64,000 bases of DNA, from positions 69,501 to 133,500 of the forward strand of contig JAURVB010013882.1 in the NCBI GenBank assembly GCA_033002965.1. Direction: 5' to 3'. The notes under the pieces were generated by a model. That model did no database searches, was not told the origin of the DNA, and was given only the letters and a program-made list of their open reading frames with translations. The position numbers were made by a program, and so were the translations under genes. The stretch comes from Piper betle. Taxonomy: Eukaryota > Streptophyta > Magnoliopsida > Piperales > Piperaceae. Positions 10,009 through 21,393 of the stretch are shown one piece after another (positions within the stretch are counted from its first letter, which is position 1; the number at the start of each line of letters is the position of its first letter).

Positions 10009-11057
10009 ACCATAGTTATAAAATTCGGAATTGGAATTAGAATCGGAATTAGAATCGGTTTTCAAGGGAGTCACTAAATCGGATCAAATCGGTCTAAATC
10101 AGCTAGAAATCGGTTCAGTTAAATTAGTCCAAATTGGTCCTATATAAAAATTTTAACTTAGTTAAAATTGGTGGGTTATTAGTTACAAAACATATCATTC
10201 TGATGTCATTTTTATATTAAGATGTGTATTATATTTTATAATATTTTAACATATTTTTTGGATTTTTTTGAATTATTTGAAGTTAATTATTATTTTTTAC
10301 TTAAATCGAAGTCGAGCCAATTTTTAATTATGAGAATGCCACCGTTGGAGAAGAAATATCAAGTTCTCCCCCCCCCTTCTCTCTCCCTGACATGCCGTTC
10401 ATTACCTCCACTGATCTCTGCCGTTGCCGCAAGCCGGCCCTCACTGCTCGGGGCCCAATCTCCCCGTCATCCATCGTCTGCCGCCACCGCCCCATCCCCC
10501 CCCCCCGCTGCCAATGCCTCTCACCCCACCAACCCCTCCCCCCTGCACCCCGTTCCCAGCCCAGCCTCCCCCTGTCCTTGCCACCCTGCCCCCCGTTCCA
10601 GCCCGCTGCCCGGTCGAGCCCACCCCATCCCGCCCTGTCTTCTCCCCTCCCCGTTGTCCACCCCAGTGCCCCCCGCCTAGCCTCACCTGTCGCCTCCCCG
10701 TCCCCCCGGCACCCCCTACCCAACCTCACCCTAGCGGCCGATACCGTTCCGCCCCTCCCCCCCATCTATCAACTCCCACCCACCGCCTACCGCCGCCTTG
10801 CCATTCCGCCCCTGTCTTCCCCCACCCACCCGACTGGAAAATCTTCTCTACCGCCCGTCGCCCACCGCCAGCTGCCGCCTCACCTAAATCAGCCGATTTT
10901 CACCGTGTTAACTTGGGGTGTAAATCGGTTCGAATCGGCCGATTCTTAGTCTAATTTTTTACCCGATCGATTTGCCTGCATTTTAACTCGGTTTCGCACC
11001 AAACCGATTTAAATCGGCTGACTTTATTTGGAATCGGCTGATTTTTTTATCTATGGT
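10009..11057. mobile_element. TIR element with a C-rich core
   Basis: Left end ACCATAGTTATAAAATTCGG and, read on the opposite strand, right end ACCATAGATAAAAAAATCAG form imperfect terminal inverted repeats. Both flanks contain repeated AATCGG/CGGTTCGAATCGG-type subterminal motifs. The core at about 10360-10900 is extremely C-rich and G-poor on the plus strand and gives overlapping proline-rich frames in all three plus frames, which argues against real coding. No transposase is present. A target duplication was not clear. The element is non-autonomous and its superfamily is unproven. Confidence 0.45.
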
Positions 11058-11384
11058 TCGCTCTTAACAAATTTATTTTTGGGGAAGTGATCAGCGCCCC
11101 GGAAGCATCACCGAAAATCACGTTGGGGAAAGGTGCCTTCGTCAAGGGTACGAATGAACGAACACCAAATGGACAAAAAGAAAGTCTGCAATTAAATGAG
11201 GGACCGGTCGCGGCAACTCCAATGGCCAAGTTTTGACGTCAAACTGACAATGCTTATGCTTTCTGCGGCTAAAATCCCTGACAAAAAACAGGAGATGTCT
11301 TTGATTTGTTAGAAATAGCGGACATAATCCGCACCGTGTTCAGAATAGTTGCCGAGTAACGATCAGATTTAAGTCACACAAAAA

Positions 11385-13873
11385 TCAACCACGTTTTGGT
11401 GGCACATAGAAGATGTTATGGTCAGCACAGAACCCCTGAAAATCAGACGGAAGTGAAAGACATGTCATGCATTGCAAAGAAGAAATAATAAAAAATACAA
11501 AGACCAAACATATAAATACCCAGCGCTGAATTTATACCAAAAGAACATGACAGCGTGATTTGGTTAAGTGACCAAACCGACTAATTCAAACTCATTTTAG
11601 GAGTTTGGTTTCATGCAACTTCAATTTGGGTAGTAATTTGGTTGTACCCAAACTGATTTGATAAAGAGAGGGGTAAAGTTTTTAACTTTCAAATCTAGCT
11701 ACTTATTTAAACCATATGTCTATAATTTTTTAAATTTAAACAAAAATACCCTCAACATCCAACTGTCCTCATAATCTAACAGTCGATGCTAAAGTTAGCT
11801 TACATAGTTTACATAGAAGTATCAGCTGCATCTAATACTTATTACTCTCGATTTTTATTTGAAAACAATATAACTATGGTTTGTTCGAATTTACAGTTCG
11901 GTTTGGTTTTAATCAAACTGACAATGATTATGGCCAAAAATGACTGACCTAGAAAAAACTGAACTGGTAGGAGAAAGTGAAGTCACCTGTAGGTCTTCTG
12001 AGAGAGCCTCAGAAACTGCTAATGTGTAACAACCAGGAACAAACTTCCCTGTATGCACAAGTGCCGACCACAATGTCATTGTATGGAACTAACAAGATGT
12101 AACATGAAAATGAAACGATAATTAAACGAGAAAATACAATGTAGAGAGCAGAGCCCTAGTACTACAATCTCGAAGTTTTGTGCACCGGGATTTTGTATTC
12201 TTGCCGCAGGTAGTAAAACACTAGGGAACTTAGATCGAAAAGGTATTCAAAAGGTTAAGTTTCATAAAGACATATCCCAACTGCACTGCTGGCTATTTGC
12301 AGCCATGTAATTGACAAACAAGTTCTCATCACGAAGCTCCTCAAACATTTAAAACCAAAGACATCAGCCATTCCTTCCCATTTTGTAAGAATCAATAATT
12401 AGCTCCAGAGTATCAAGCACATTTTACGATTGCCAAGCTCAGTTTTTCATCACCCTAAAACGTACGTCAAAAAGACCTGTAACTTATATAAGTCTGACCA
12501 ATTTCACTGATTTGCAATTAACCACATGGATTAACTACTGAATTATACTCAGTAATAGGAAAGAAGTAAACAATTTTTTTTTAAAAAGAAACTTAGGAAG
12601 ATATCCCGTCATCACAATCATCATTATCCAGAACAAAAATAATAAATAGCCTGAGGAAACAAAAAAAAAAGACTAAAAGAGACGGGAGAACTGGAAGGGA
12701 AGCAATAGAAGTAAAAGCACATCCAGATCAGATTCTACTGCTTGAAGCGAAAATCTATGTTTTGAGTATTCTACTCATCTCATGTCACTATGACAAATCA
12801 CGACTATCATTTATAAGTAAATCAAATCAAAATTGTATTTGATAAAAAAAGATGATGAGGTAAAGGTGGTTGGAAATTATCTCACCAATTCTGAGCCATC
12901 TGGCAGCCCAACTTCTGGTGGGATCCATGACAGTAATGATCCTGGGAGAGTGAGGAAGAAGTTGGGGCATGATGATGGTTGCATTTGTGAAAAAAGAAAT
13001 GAAATGAATCAAGTGAGGAAATTGGGTGAGCGAACCCCGTAAAGTTGGGCGTGGTGCACTCAACCACACGCTCATGATCACTTTCCATGTTGAAGAAGGG
13101 ACAGTTTTCACAGCCTGATTCTCTAAACTAAACACCACCACCACCACCAGCAACCGTGGGTGCTAATCATGTGTTATAACAGTAATAACAAGGATAAAAC
13201 AAAAAGATAAATTGTCATAAATAAATTACTAGAAAAGCTAAAGAGAAGTGAAACGCCCAACTGGTCAGTTACGGAACACATCCCGGGTTTCAATATCTTA
13301 ATTAAATTAGCTCCTCTGGTTATTTCAAGAACCCATTTCAATTGGTTTTTTTCACAAAAAAACAGACATGAGATAATATTTATTAAAATTTTGAGTATTC
13401 AGTAAGATTTCAAATAGCTGTCCCAAATTCAAGTTGATTATGTTTAGCTTCTTATTCGTTAAAAGAAGATCAAAGAATTCCCCATCATGGTCTTTGCGGA
13501 TCGGATCATCAATATACGATACCAAAATGAAATTTAAAGGAGGAAGAATTTTAATTAAATAATTTATTTATTTATTTATTATATTTTGGCGTGGGTGACA
13601 TGAGTCTGGGTAAAAAATGATATGAGATATAGGAGGCAATAAGAAAACAGGATCAATTGGCGTAGGAATAGTGATGAATGAATAAGCAATTCAATCAAAT
13701 AGGGATGAATGGATGGTACTCAATAATGAAGATTTAATAATTAATTAAAATAGGATGTAACGGGGGGTGAAGAAAGAAACCTGGTCATAAGTTTTGACAA
13801 GCCGGCAACGGAGGCAAGCCCTAAGCTCATGACCGAAGCTAGTGGGGATCTGGGCAGCAGCAGCAGAAGCCAT
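11385..13873 (-). CDS. SPT4: Transcription elongation factor SPT4, 117 aa
   Basis: Small zinc-binding subunit of the SPT4-SPT5 (DSIF) complex, which binds RNA polymerase II in the nucleus and promotes elongation. Five exons: 13781-13873, 13036-13127, 12886-12941, 11987-12048 and 11385-11435. All have GT-AG junctions and compatible phases, giving 117 residues, close to the usual plant length of about 116. Visible are [56 protein letters not shown] and [12 protein letters not shown], with YVPPKRG at the end. Zinc ligands are C20, C23, C37 and C40. The final exon ([16 protein letters not shown]) keeps the VPPKR end but differs in the residues before it from what I expect of the family. Each exon is short, so the gene is easy to miss by ORF search. 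Identification is very secure. Confidence 0.92.
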
Positions 13874-14936
13874 GACGAAAAGCTCTAAGAAGGCCTTTCC
13901 CTCTGTTTTCCTCCTCCAAGTGCCAGTTGCTAGTGGCCAGAAGAAGAATAATCACTGTATTCTTTCTGTTTTTTATGTTCGTCGGGTCGGCCCAAAGTTA
14001 GTTGGTTGTATGTATATTTTTATTTTTGTACGGTATAATGATAATTAAATTAAATTAAAAAAAAGCCTCCCCACCCTATTTTTTAAGCGCTTCTTCTCAT
14101 TCTTTTAACAAAAAAAAAAATAGAAGAAAACACGCCAGCATCTGCTGCTCCGGGTTTCATGCTTTCCTTTCATTTTTGCTTGACTACTTGTTTTTGCAGC
14201 TTTGCTCCCCACCCTATTATATTTCTTGTATATATGCCTCCCTAGCTCATTGTTGTTTATTGCCTTCCTCATCCTTTTTCTTTAAGAAAATGAAAAATGT
14301 TCTACTTTGATCGTTTCTCTTTGATGAATTACTTCGTTCACCATGTCCCTTGTGGGGATAGCATTTTTATTTCGATGATTTGGTTGAGTAGATTAATAAT
14401 GCTCGAGGAATTGGTAACTCACCCGTTTGTTATTTGTTTGTTTATTTATATGTTTTACACTCTATACGTGATGCGTTCTGCCCTCGTTTATTTTACCCAA
14501 ATCAACGTTTTGCCATAGTGTAAATTTTATTTGGCCATATTATCTTAATTTAATTCTTGTGTGACATTTTTAAATGGCTCTTATGCCGTCTCTTCAGTAC
14601 TGTAAATTAATTGTCATATCTGTTGTCCTAGCCCACTTTTTTCAATTCCCATGTTTGCAAATAATTGATAGATTTACCACCCTTTTTGTTTTCCCTAGAT
14701 TGACACTTCCTTTTCCATCACCTCTTATCATCTAATAAAATTTGAGCCCTTTGCCATGATATCAAGATGGTTTATGAACATTTATGATGAGCTGAATAAG
14801 GTTTCTGTCATCTGAACACGGCTCATGAATTTATTTTTCTATAGTGGTGTTATGTGCTCCGAAATAAAATAAATTTGTCCAGGTTTAGCGATTCATTCCA
14901 TTACAATTATGAGCAGTTCTTTACTGTTATAATTTG
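13874..14936. other. Intergenic between SPT4 and Myb/SANT relic
   Basis: The part next to 13874 is expected to hold the SPT4 promoter and leader. An A/T-rich low-complexity stretch is at 14037-14063 and an A-run near 14109. No second gene was recognised; a 73-codon plus-strand frame at 14297-14518 has no recognisable features. Confidence 0.4.
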
Positions 14937-15431
14937 TAGATAATCAGACTGATGGTAATCTAACGCGGCAGCGCTGTCACCTATTACCACAACGAAAGCC
15001 AACTGGAATCCTGTGTGTTGAGCAAGCTTCAGCTGGAAATAAACCTGGTTCATCCCTATCCAAGGATGCTTGGAATTATGTTATTAATGAATTCCATAAG
15101 AGAACTAGTATTTTTTTCTTGAAAAAAACAATCTATTCATATAAAAAAATCATACGATATCTATATCCATAAACAACCTATACATAGAACAAACTAAAAC
15201 TAAGTAGAACATGAGCCATAAGAGAACTGGTATTGGATATGATAAAAAGCAGTTCAAGAACCACTGGAACAATACCCGTATGAAGTGCAAAATGTGGTGC
15301 AAATAATTGATAAGCAACAGCGAGGCTCGATTTGATCCTGCCAACCAAAGAGTTAATCCAAGTCCCGAATTCTGGGATAAGTAATTGCGGGTATATATAT
15401 TGCCAGCTTAGACCCGTGGACCAGCGCATTA
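14937..15431 (+). pseudogene. Myb/SANT-like domain protein relic
   Basis: A Myb/SANT-like (PF12776-type) DNA-binding domain can be read, split by an insertion. The first half (about 14937-15107) ends with SLSKDAWNYVINEFHKRT. After the insertion, 15223-15400 continues TGIGYDKKQFKNHWNN, MKCKMWCK, then EARFDPANQRVNPSPEFWDK. These match the family layout of a W-x-V-x-x-F helix, KKQLKNRWD-like helix, a GWDP-like turn and a SDEWWD-like end. In-frame stops follow MWCK and FWDK. A plausible acceptor (TTTGTAG) precedes 14937. Such domains occur in L10-interacting Myb-like proteins and in transposon-associated proteins; this piece is too short to tell which. It is dead. Confidence 0.65.
15113..15215 (-). 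mobile_element. Short retroposon insertion with 19-bp target duplication
   Basis: The insert is flanked by a 19-base direct repeat, CCATAAGAGAACT-R-GTATT (15094-15112 and 15216-15234), with one mismatch. A T-run follows the left copy, consistent with the poly-A end of a minus-strand LINE or SINE 3' fragment. The repeat length fits target-primed reverse transcription rather than a DNA transposon. The roughly 103-base insert splits the Myb/SANT-like domain. The parent element was not identified. Confidence 0.65.
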
Positions 15432-16390
15432 TATTTGACAATTTTTTTAAAATTTTATTAAAAATAAAATTAAAAATATATAATATTAAAAAATTTAAAA
15501 AATCCTTTTTAAATATTAAAGTATGATGAATAAATATATAATAATTTTACAATTTAAAAGTTTAGTAAAAAACATGTACAATTCTTATTTGAAAAGTCCT
15601 AATAAGATCAAAGTTAATATTTACATTAGAAGCAGATATAAATAATTATCTTGTAGAAAAAATGTTCAAATTTTCAAGTGACCCTCAACTTTTTAATAAT
15701 CAAAATTATGTCTAAATGTTATGTAATTAAGTAAAGTTGTGCATTAATTTTTTTATTTTTAATTTGCAATATATTTTGATTTAATTAATAATATATGAAT
15801 AAATATAAAGTAATTAATTTGAAATGCAAATATAAGTAAATATTTAATTTTAAACACAATTTTTCCAATATATTTAAAAATATCTTACTCATTGAAATCA
15901 ATTTGAAATTATCAAAATAAAAAAATTATATGAAGTAATTTTAAAATTAAATATTAAATATTAATATATAATTACTTTAAAATACTTATTTTAAATAATT
16001 AAACGTAAATATTGACAAAAATAAAGAATAAATATTGACTATATTGAATAGTTTTGGGCAAGTAGAAATTTAAGTAATTAAGAGGTGAGTTGGTGGTTGA
16101 AGTTGGAGAGTTGGAGAGTTGTAGAATTGAGAAAGGGGTTCTTAGGATGCGAGTTAGAGAGTTGAAGAGGTGTGAAGATTAACCGTGTGCTACGAAGAGG
16201 GTAACGAGAGAAAAAAATCTGTCCTAGTATAGTATATAATAAAGTAGATTTTATGAAGGAGATGCCCCACTATTCATTTCCGAATCATGGAATATTTATT
16301 TACTATATATATATGTTGTGTATTAGGATAATAAGTTGGCTAATCAATTTCGTAAGTTGGCTAATCAATTTCGTGACCAACGTATCCCTT
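15432..16390. other. AT-rich intergenic sequence
   Basis: Very AT-rich to about 16080, then a G-rich stretch with repeated GGAGAGTTG-like words (16081-16170). A directly repeated phrase, AAGTTGGCTAATCAATTTCG, occurs twice back to back near 16331-16372. No gene was recognised. Confidence 0.4.
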
Positions 16391-16397
16391 TGTTGCA

Positions 16398-16697
16398 GTG
16401 GAATTTTTATTCTTGGGAGCAGCAGAGGCAGGTGCAGAATCAGGAGTCTCTGCACGCTCCTCCCAGACGAAGGTTGATGGTTTGCTCGATGAAGGACTTA
16501 ATAGGAAGGATAAAGTCATTCATAGTCCGGCTGGTCAGTCTCACCGGAGGAGGGAGAAGGAGATTGAGTGTGGAGGCCACGCAAGGGAAGTGAGTCAGCC
16601 CAATGGGACGCTAGCTAATCATATGGGCAATGAAGCGCAGCAACATGCACCGGGCGGTAATCTGCATACACCATCAAGCAATGCATTGATTTACTGA
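16398..16697 (+). other. Unassigned 99-codon frame
   Basis: An open plus-strand frame follows a possible acceptor (TTGCAG near 16400). Its product is hydrophilic, rich in Gly, Ser, Arg and His, and has no motif I recognise. It could be a relic exon of the Myb/SANT-like gene upstream or chance. It is listed so the interval is not left blank; I do not claim a gene. Confidence 0.2.
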
Positions 16698-17599
16698 ATG
16701 CCATGCCTGCAAAGATGCAAGGATGCAATACATGAAAATTATAATACAATTGCATGTGCTAAATCAAGTAATAAAATTGACAAGAAACTATCGTTTCACG
16801 GGGAATTAGTGTTAAAAATTATTAATTATCAAAACTAATTTAATTAATTATATTCAGATGAAAATGAATTCAAAGAGTAATTAAATTATAAATTATGATT
16901 AAACTAATCTAACATATAATATTCAAGTCAACTATTAACTCTAATACAACAAACTTAGTATTTTTAATTTTACCAAGTATTTTATATGATTAAAGTTTTA
17001 GTTTCTACTTTTGAATTGTATATTTGGATCATAAGCCACGAGAATTAATTATTCGTGACAATCTCTCGATTAACCATAAACTTATCCCTTGCACTTAAAT
17101 TCTATATTTCTATTAAATTATATATGCAAAAGGATACTTTAATTTTCGTCCTTAATAGTTACTTAAGATATATAAGTGTATCTCTATCACATGTAAATCA
17201 CTCTAAACAAATGAACAAATGTTATTCAATTTAATGATTAATTTAATTTAATTTTTTTGTAGAGAAGACCCGATCTCTAGATCTAATAATAGATAACCAG
17301 TCCAATGCTAGGATTAAGAACAGAATAAAGTAAATAACCCAAAAGTACAATCACATGGACAAAAATTAATAAACTTATTAATCAATATACTAGGTGTCAT
17401 AAAAAATCCAAGAAAAGAATTTACTTTATAAAATATTCGATTAAACTCAAAAAATTCATATGGGATATGAAATACATCATTTAATTACAAAGAAAATTGA
17501 ATCAAAATAAGAAAAACTCTTTTAGGAAAGTATCTTTTTCTTCCGATCTAAATTCTTCGTTGTTCATTCATGTCTTTCATGCTATCACCAAGTCGTCCA

Positions 17600-18058
17600 A
17601 TAATCTAATTTATAAATGATCCACCCAATATTATAAGTGAGGCCCATTAGGATTTCCACAAATCTCGAAAAAATCAAATTTCCTACCATCAGTGCTTGAG
17701 CGCCCTTCATCCTAGGGGTCGAGCGCTTGAGTCTCGACCAAAAATTTTTCTTAACCGCAAGGCCAATGCTCAAGCACTCTGAATCCTAGTGCTCAAGCGC
17801 TCGGGTTAGGCCAAAACACCAACTTTTGATTTTTCCGCCCAGGCTCGTATCAAATTCCCTCTGAATCTTGTTGTAACTCTTATACCCTGCTGCAACAACA
17901 TTAATTAGCACTTTTTATACCAAAATCATAATGATTTCTTATTTTATTAATAATATATAATAAATTCCTAAACTAATAAAACCGAAGCATAAATGACTCG
18001 AAACATGACAGAAATCAACATGAATGCAAAGAATAATAATTCTTTTACAGAGTTATCA
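17600..18058 (-). repeat. 3' LTR portion of the gypsy element
   Basis: Aligns by eye with the right-hand LTR over its first 280 or so bases in element orientation. It contains repeated GCTCGAGCGCT-like words (CTTGAGCGCCC, GTCGAGCGCTTGAG, GCTCAAGCGCTCGGG). The far end could not be fixed, and LTR sequence may continue left to about 16.7 kb. Confidence 0.55.
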
Positions 18059-18074
18059 TGCCCCTAAACTTGAA
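18059..18074 (-). other. Probable polypurine tract of the gypsy element
   Basis: Directly upstream of the 3' LTR in element orientation, the sequence reads CAAGTTTAGGGGCA, a purine-rich stretch ending at the LTR TG. This is the expected place for plus-strand priming. Confidence 0.45.
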
Positions 18075-19440
18075 TATTTACTAGTCTAAAACCTAAACTA
18101 GACTCGACTCACTTCTCCAATCCAAAGAACCATCCAACAAATCAATTTATAACTTCTTCTCATTAGTGCACAGATATTATTCTTTGAAGTCAAATAATAG
18201 CATTCCAAAATTCATAAGATATCCAATTGCAAAATAAAGGTGTAAACATATACCCCAATATGAAAACAAATAAAACTCCCAAACTTATCTCTCGAATCAG
18301 TTTAGAATCAACTTATTTCATCATCAATACAATTAATTAAATTCTCCTCAAGTTCAAGTATTAATTTCCTTTCCACTAATATAAGTACCTTATCAATCAA
18401 GATGAATAGGACTTTATAATTTATAATGGGGCTAGGCTAAAGGGCTAAAAATTGGCATCAAGATCGAAAATAATACCTAGCACATGACTCTTTCCAAACT
18501 TGAAACAAATTAATTCAAATCCTTGTCACCAACAATTTCATCTAATCATTCACATTCTGCTTCCAAAAACACATATAATTGAAAGAATAAACTTGAAACA
18601 CCATTTTTCTCTTTTTTTCAATTCCTTGTTTATATATTTTTTAGTAACTTATACAATTTTAACACTTTATAATTTTTTCTTTTTCTTTTTCAAATGAATT
18701 TCATGCCCAAAAATATATCTCTTATCTAATAATCAATTCATTCCAACCTTAGAAAAAGTCAATCGCCATGGTTAAAAAGTTGGACAATTAACAAACAAGA
18801 AAAAATAAAATAAAATGAAGGCTAAATCTATTAATATCATAAGAAAGCATGCAGAGCAGGTTAACTTGAAGGCTCAAAATTGGCTTACACAAGGATAAAT
18901 AAGGGAAAGAGCCTGGTTAACAAACTCACCTACATCACTTTTATCATAACAAGTCACTTATGATTTCGCCTCAAGAAGTTCTGTGCTATAATTCTTGATC
19001 ACTTTCTTCAATTGTATTAAGAATAGCCTAAATATCATCAAAATCAAAGTCAAGAGTTATATAAAAATTTATATATAGGAAAAAAACATTCACAACCCAA
19101 CTCACAATATAGACACGTATAAAATCTCTTCATATTATATCACCAAAGAAATAAAAAAATAATAATTCTATCATCGAACAAATTAATAAGTTGGATGTGT
19201 CATATAAAATAAAGAACACAAAGGAAACAAACATAAGAAAATAATTACTAACAAGATAGATAAAACAACTCCTAATTAACTCTAACATAAAGTAAACCCC
19301 TCCAAACTTAAACAACGCATTGTACCAATGCTACAAAAATAGGCTCAAAATAACAAAGCAAAGGGACTTCACAGTTAAAACAAAATAATTGGAAAGGATA
19401 AAAACTAGACAACCTATCTTATGACAAATAAACCAAAAAC
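18075..19440 (-). other. Gypsy element interior, non-coding spacer
   Basis: Between the 3' LTR and the integrase end there is about 1.4 kb of AT-rich sequence without coding similarity. A long spacer after pol is common in Athila-type elements. T-rich runs occur near 18600-18700. Confidence 0.4.
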
Positions 19441-19479
19441 ACATGAAGCGCGGAATTTATAGTCTTCAGCCCGACTAAA

Positions 19480-20400
19480 CGAACATACCTATTCTGGAGA
19501 GAAAGTGATGGAGGTTTGGTATCCGAGCACATCACCTCCAAAATAAGGCTTAAGTCTTTGCCCATTAATTTTCAAACTCGTACATGAACCTTCTTTGTAA
19601 ATTTCAACAACTCCATAGGAGGACACTTGTGGGATGATGAAAGAGTCACGCCATCGCGATTTTAATTTCTCTAGAAACAATTTCAACCTTTAGTTAGATA
19701 ATAATACATGTTGTCTGAGTTGAAAAATACGACATGAAATATTCGGGTCATGCCACTTCTTGGTCTTTTCCTTCTTTGCATTTTCGTACGCCTCTATTCG
19801 GAACTCATCCAATTCATTTAATTGAAGAAGCCTCTTTTTGCCGAAAGCCTTCATATCAAAATTAAGCTTTTTAATAGCCTAATATGCATTGTGTTCGAAC
19901 TCCACTAGATGAGACATTCCAAGGGTGTTTTATAAGCTGTCCTATATGCCCATAATGCATCATCCAAATGTATAGAGTAATCCTTTTGAGAGGGGCAAAC
20001 CGTCTTCTCCAAAATTCTCTTAATTTCCTTATTTGAAATTTCAGCTTGGCCACTCGTCTGAGGATGATAAGTTGTGGTTACTTTATGCTTAATCCCATAT
20101 TTTTGGAACTAAACATCAAATTGATGGTCCATCACTAATAATAGCCCTAGTAGTGCCAAAATGGGTAAAAATGTGTTTTTTCAAGAATTTTAACACCACG
20201 ATAGCATTATTAGTTGGGACAGCAGCCGCTTCTACCCATTTCAATACATAATTGACCGCTACCAAGATATGTAGGCTTTGATGAGATGGTATGAATGGTC
20301 CAATAAAATCAATTCCGCACACGTTAAAAAGTTTCACTTCTAAAATGTTAGTAAATGGCATTTCTTGATGACATGAGATATTTCACACTCTTTGATAATG
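19480..20400 (-). pseudogene. Gypsy integrase relic
   Basis: Minus-strand pieces show the integrase core (GIDFIGPFIPSHQSLHILVA, then VLKWVEAAAVPTN, and FGTTRAIISDGPS) and the C-terminal part (EKLKSRWRDSF, NGQRLKPYFGGD). Frames change and stops occur between about 19690 and 20115, including the stretch that would carry the last acidic residue of the DDE triad. It is part of the Athila-like pol region and non-functional. Confidence 0.75.
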
Positions 20401-20861
20401 ATCACACCGCGAAACAAAAAAGATGAATCTTAAAATAAAGTAGGCCAATAAAATCTCGATTGAAGGATTTTTATCGCAGTACGCACTACATCAAAATGCC
20501 CAACATAATTACAGGCATGATAATGATGGAGAATGTTATCTATTTCTTTGTCTGGCACACACCTCCGAATAACTTAGTCACTAGAGTGTTTAAACAGGAA
20601 GGGTTTATCCCATATATAAGTGTGCACGTCATGGAGGAACCACTTCTTTTGGTGAGACGTCAAATCAGGAGGTAGTACATGACAAGCAAAATTAGCAAAC
20701 CAAGGAATAGGTGAATGTGATACCTCAAAGAGTTGTTCTTTCAGAAAATAATCATTAATCCAGAGTGAAAGGTCGTTTGAACTTCCTTTCTCATGTCAAG
20801 AAAGATGGTCAACTACTTTATTTTCTGACCTTTTTCAGTCTTTAATTACCAAATCAAAGTC

Positions 20862-21388
20862 TTATAGTAGGAACACCCATCGAATTAACCTTAGCTTGGT
20901 ATCTTTTTTCTCAAATAGATATTTAAGAACTACATGATTTGTATAAACAATCACATTAGTATATATGAGATAAGAGCGAAACTTCTCAAGGGCATACACA
21001 ACAACCAACAACTCTTTTTCAGTGGTAGTGTAATTCAATTGAGCTTCATTAAGTGTCTCGCTTGCATAATAATTTGTGTGAAAAAGTTTATTTTTTCGTT
21101 GTCTCAAAACAACACCAACTACAAAATCACTGACATCACACATTAGCTCGAATAGTAAATTCCAATAAGGGCAAACAAGTATTGGAGCATCAATTAATCA
21201 TGCTTTCAAAGCTTCAAAAACTACTAAACACTCAACATCAATTAAAGGAGTAAGAAGTTTTCTAAGACATACAGGTTTGCATTGTTGTTTTATTAAGGAT
21301 TTTTCTAAGATTGCTAAAATGCTATGTATTTTGTTAGAAAAAGATGTTATCAATTTTTGCTCAGTCCACTTCCAAGGTCTTGCTGGAT
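20862..21388 (-). pseudogene. Gypsy RNase H and RT thumb relic
   Basis: Clear RNase H reading: [65 protein letters not shown]. The first acidic residue of the active site (CDVSD) is retained. Upstream, 21198-21388 encodes the end of the RT domain (KYPARPWKWTEQKL and on) in broken frame. The RT reading frame is cut at 21389-21393 by solo LTR P and resumes at 24229. Confidence 0.8.
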
Positions 21389-21393
21389 ACTTT

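Noticed and set aside
10222..10954. Overlapping proline-rich frames of 145-185 codons on both strands
   Set aside because: They arise from a C-rich, stop-poor tract open in several frames at once; no domain and no codon structure.
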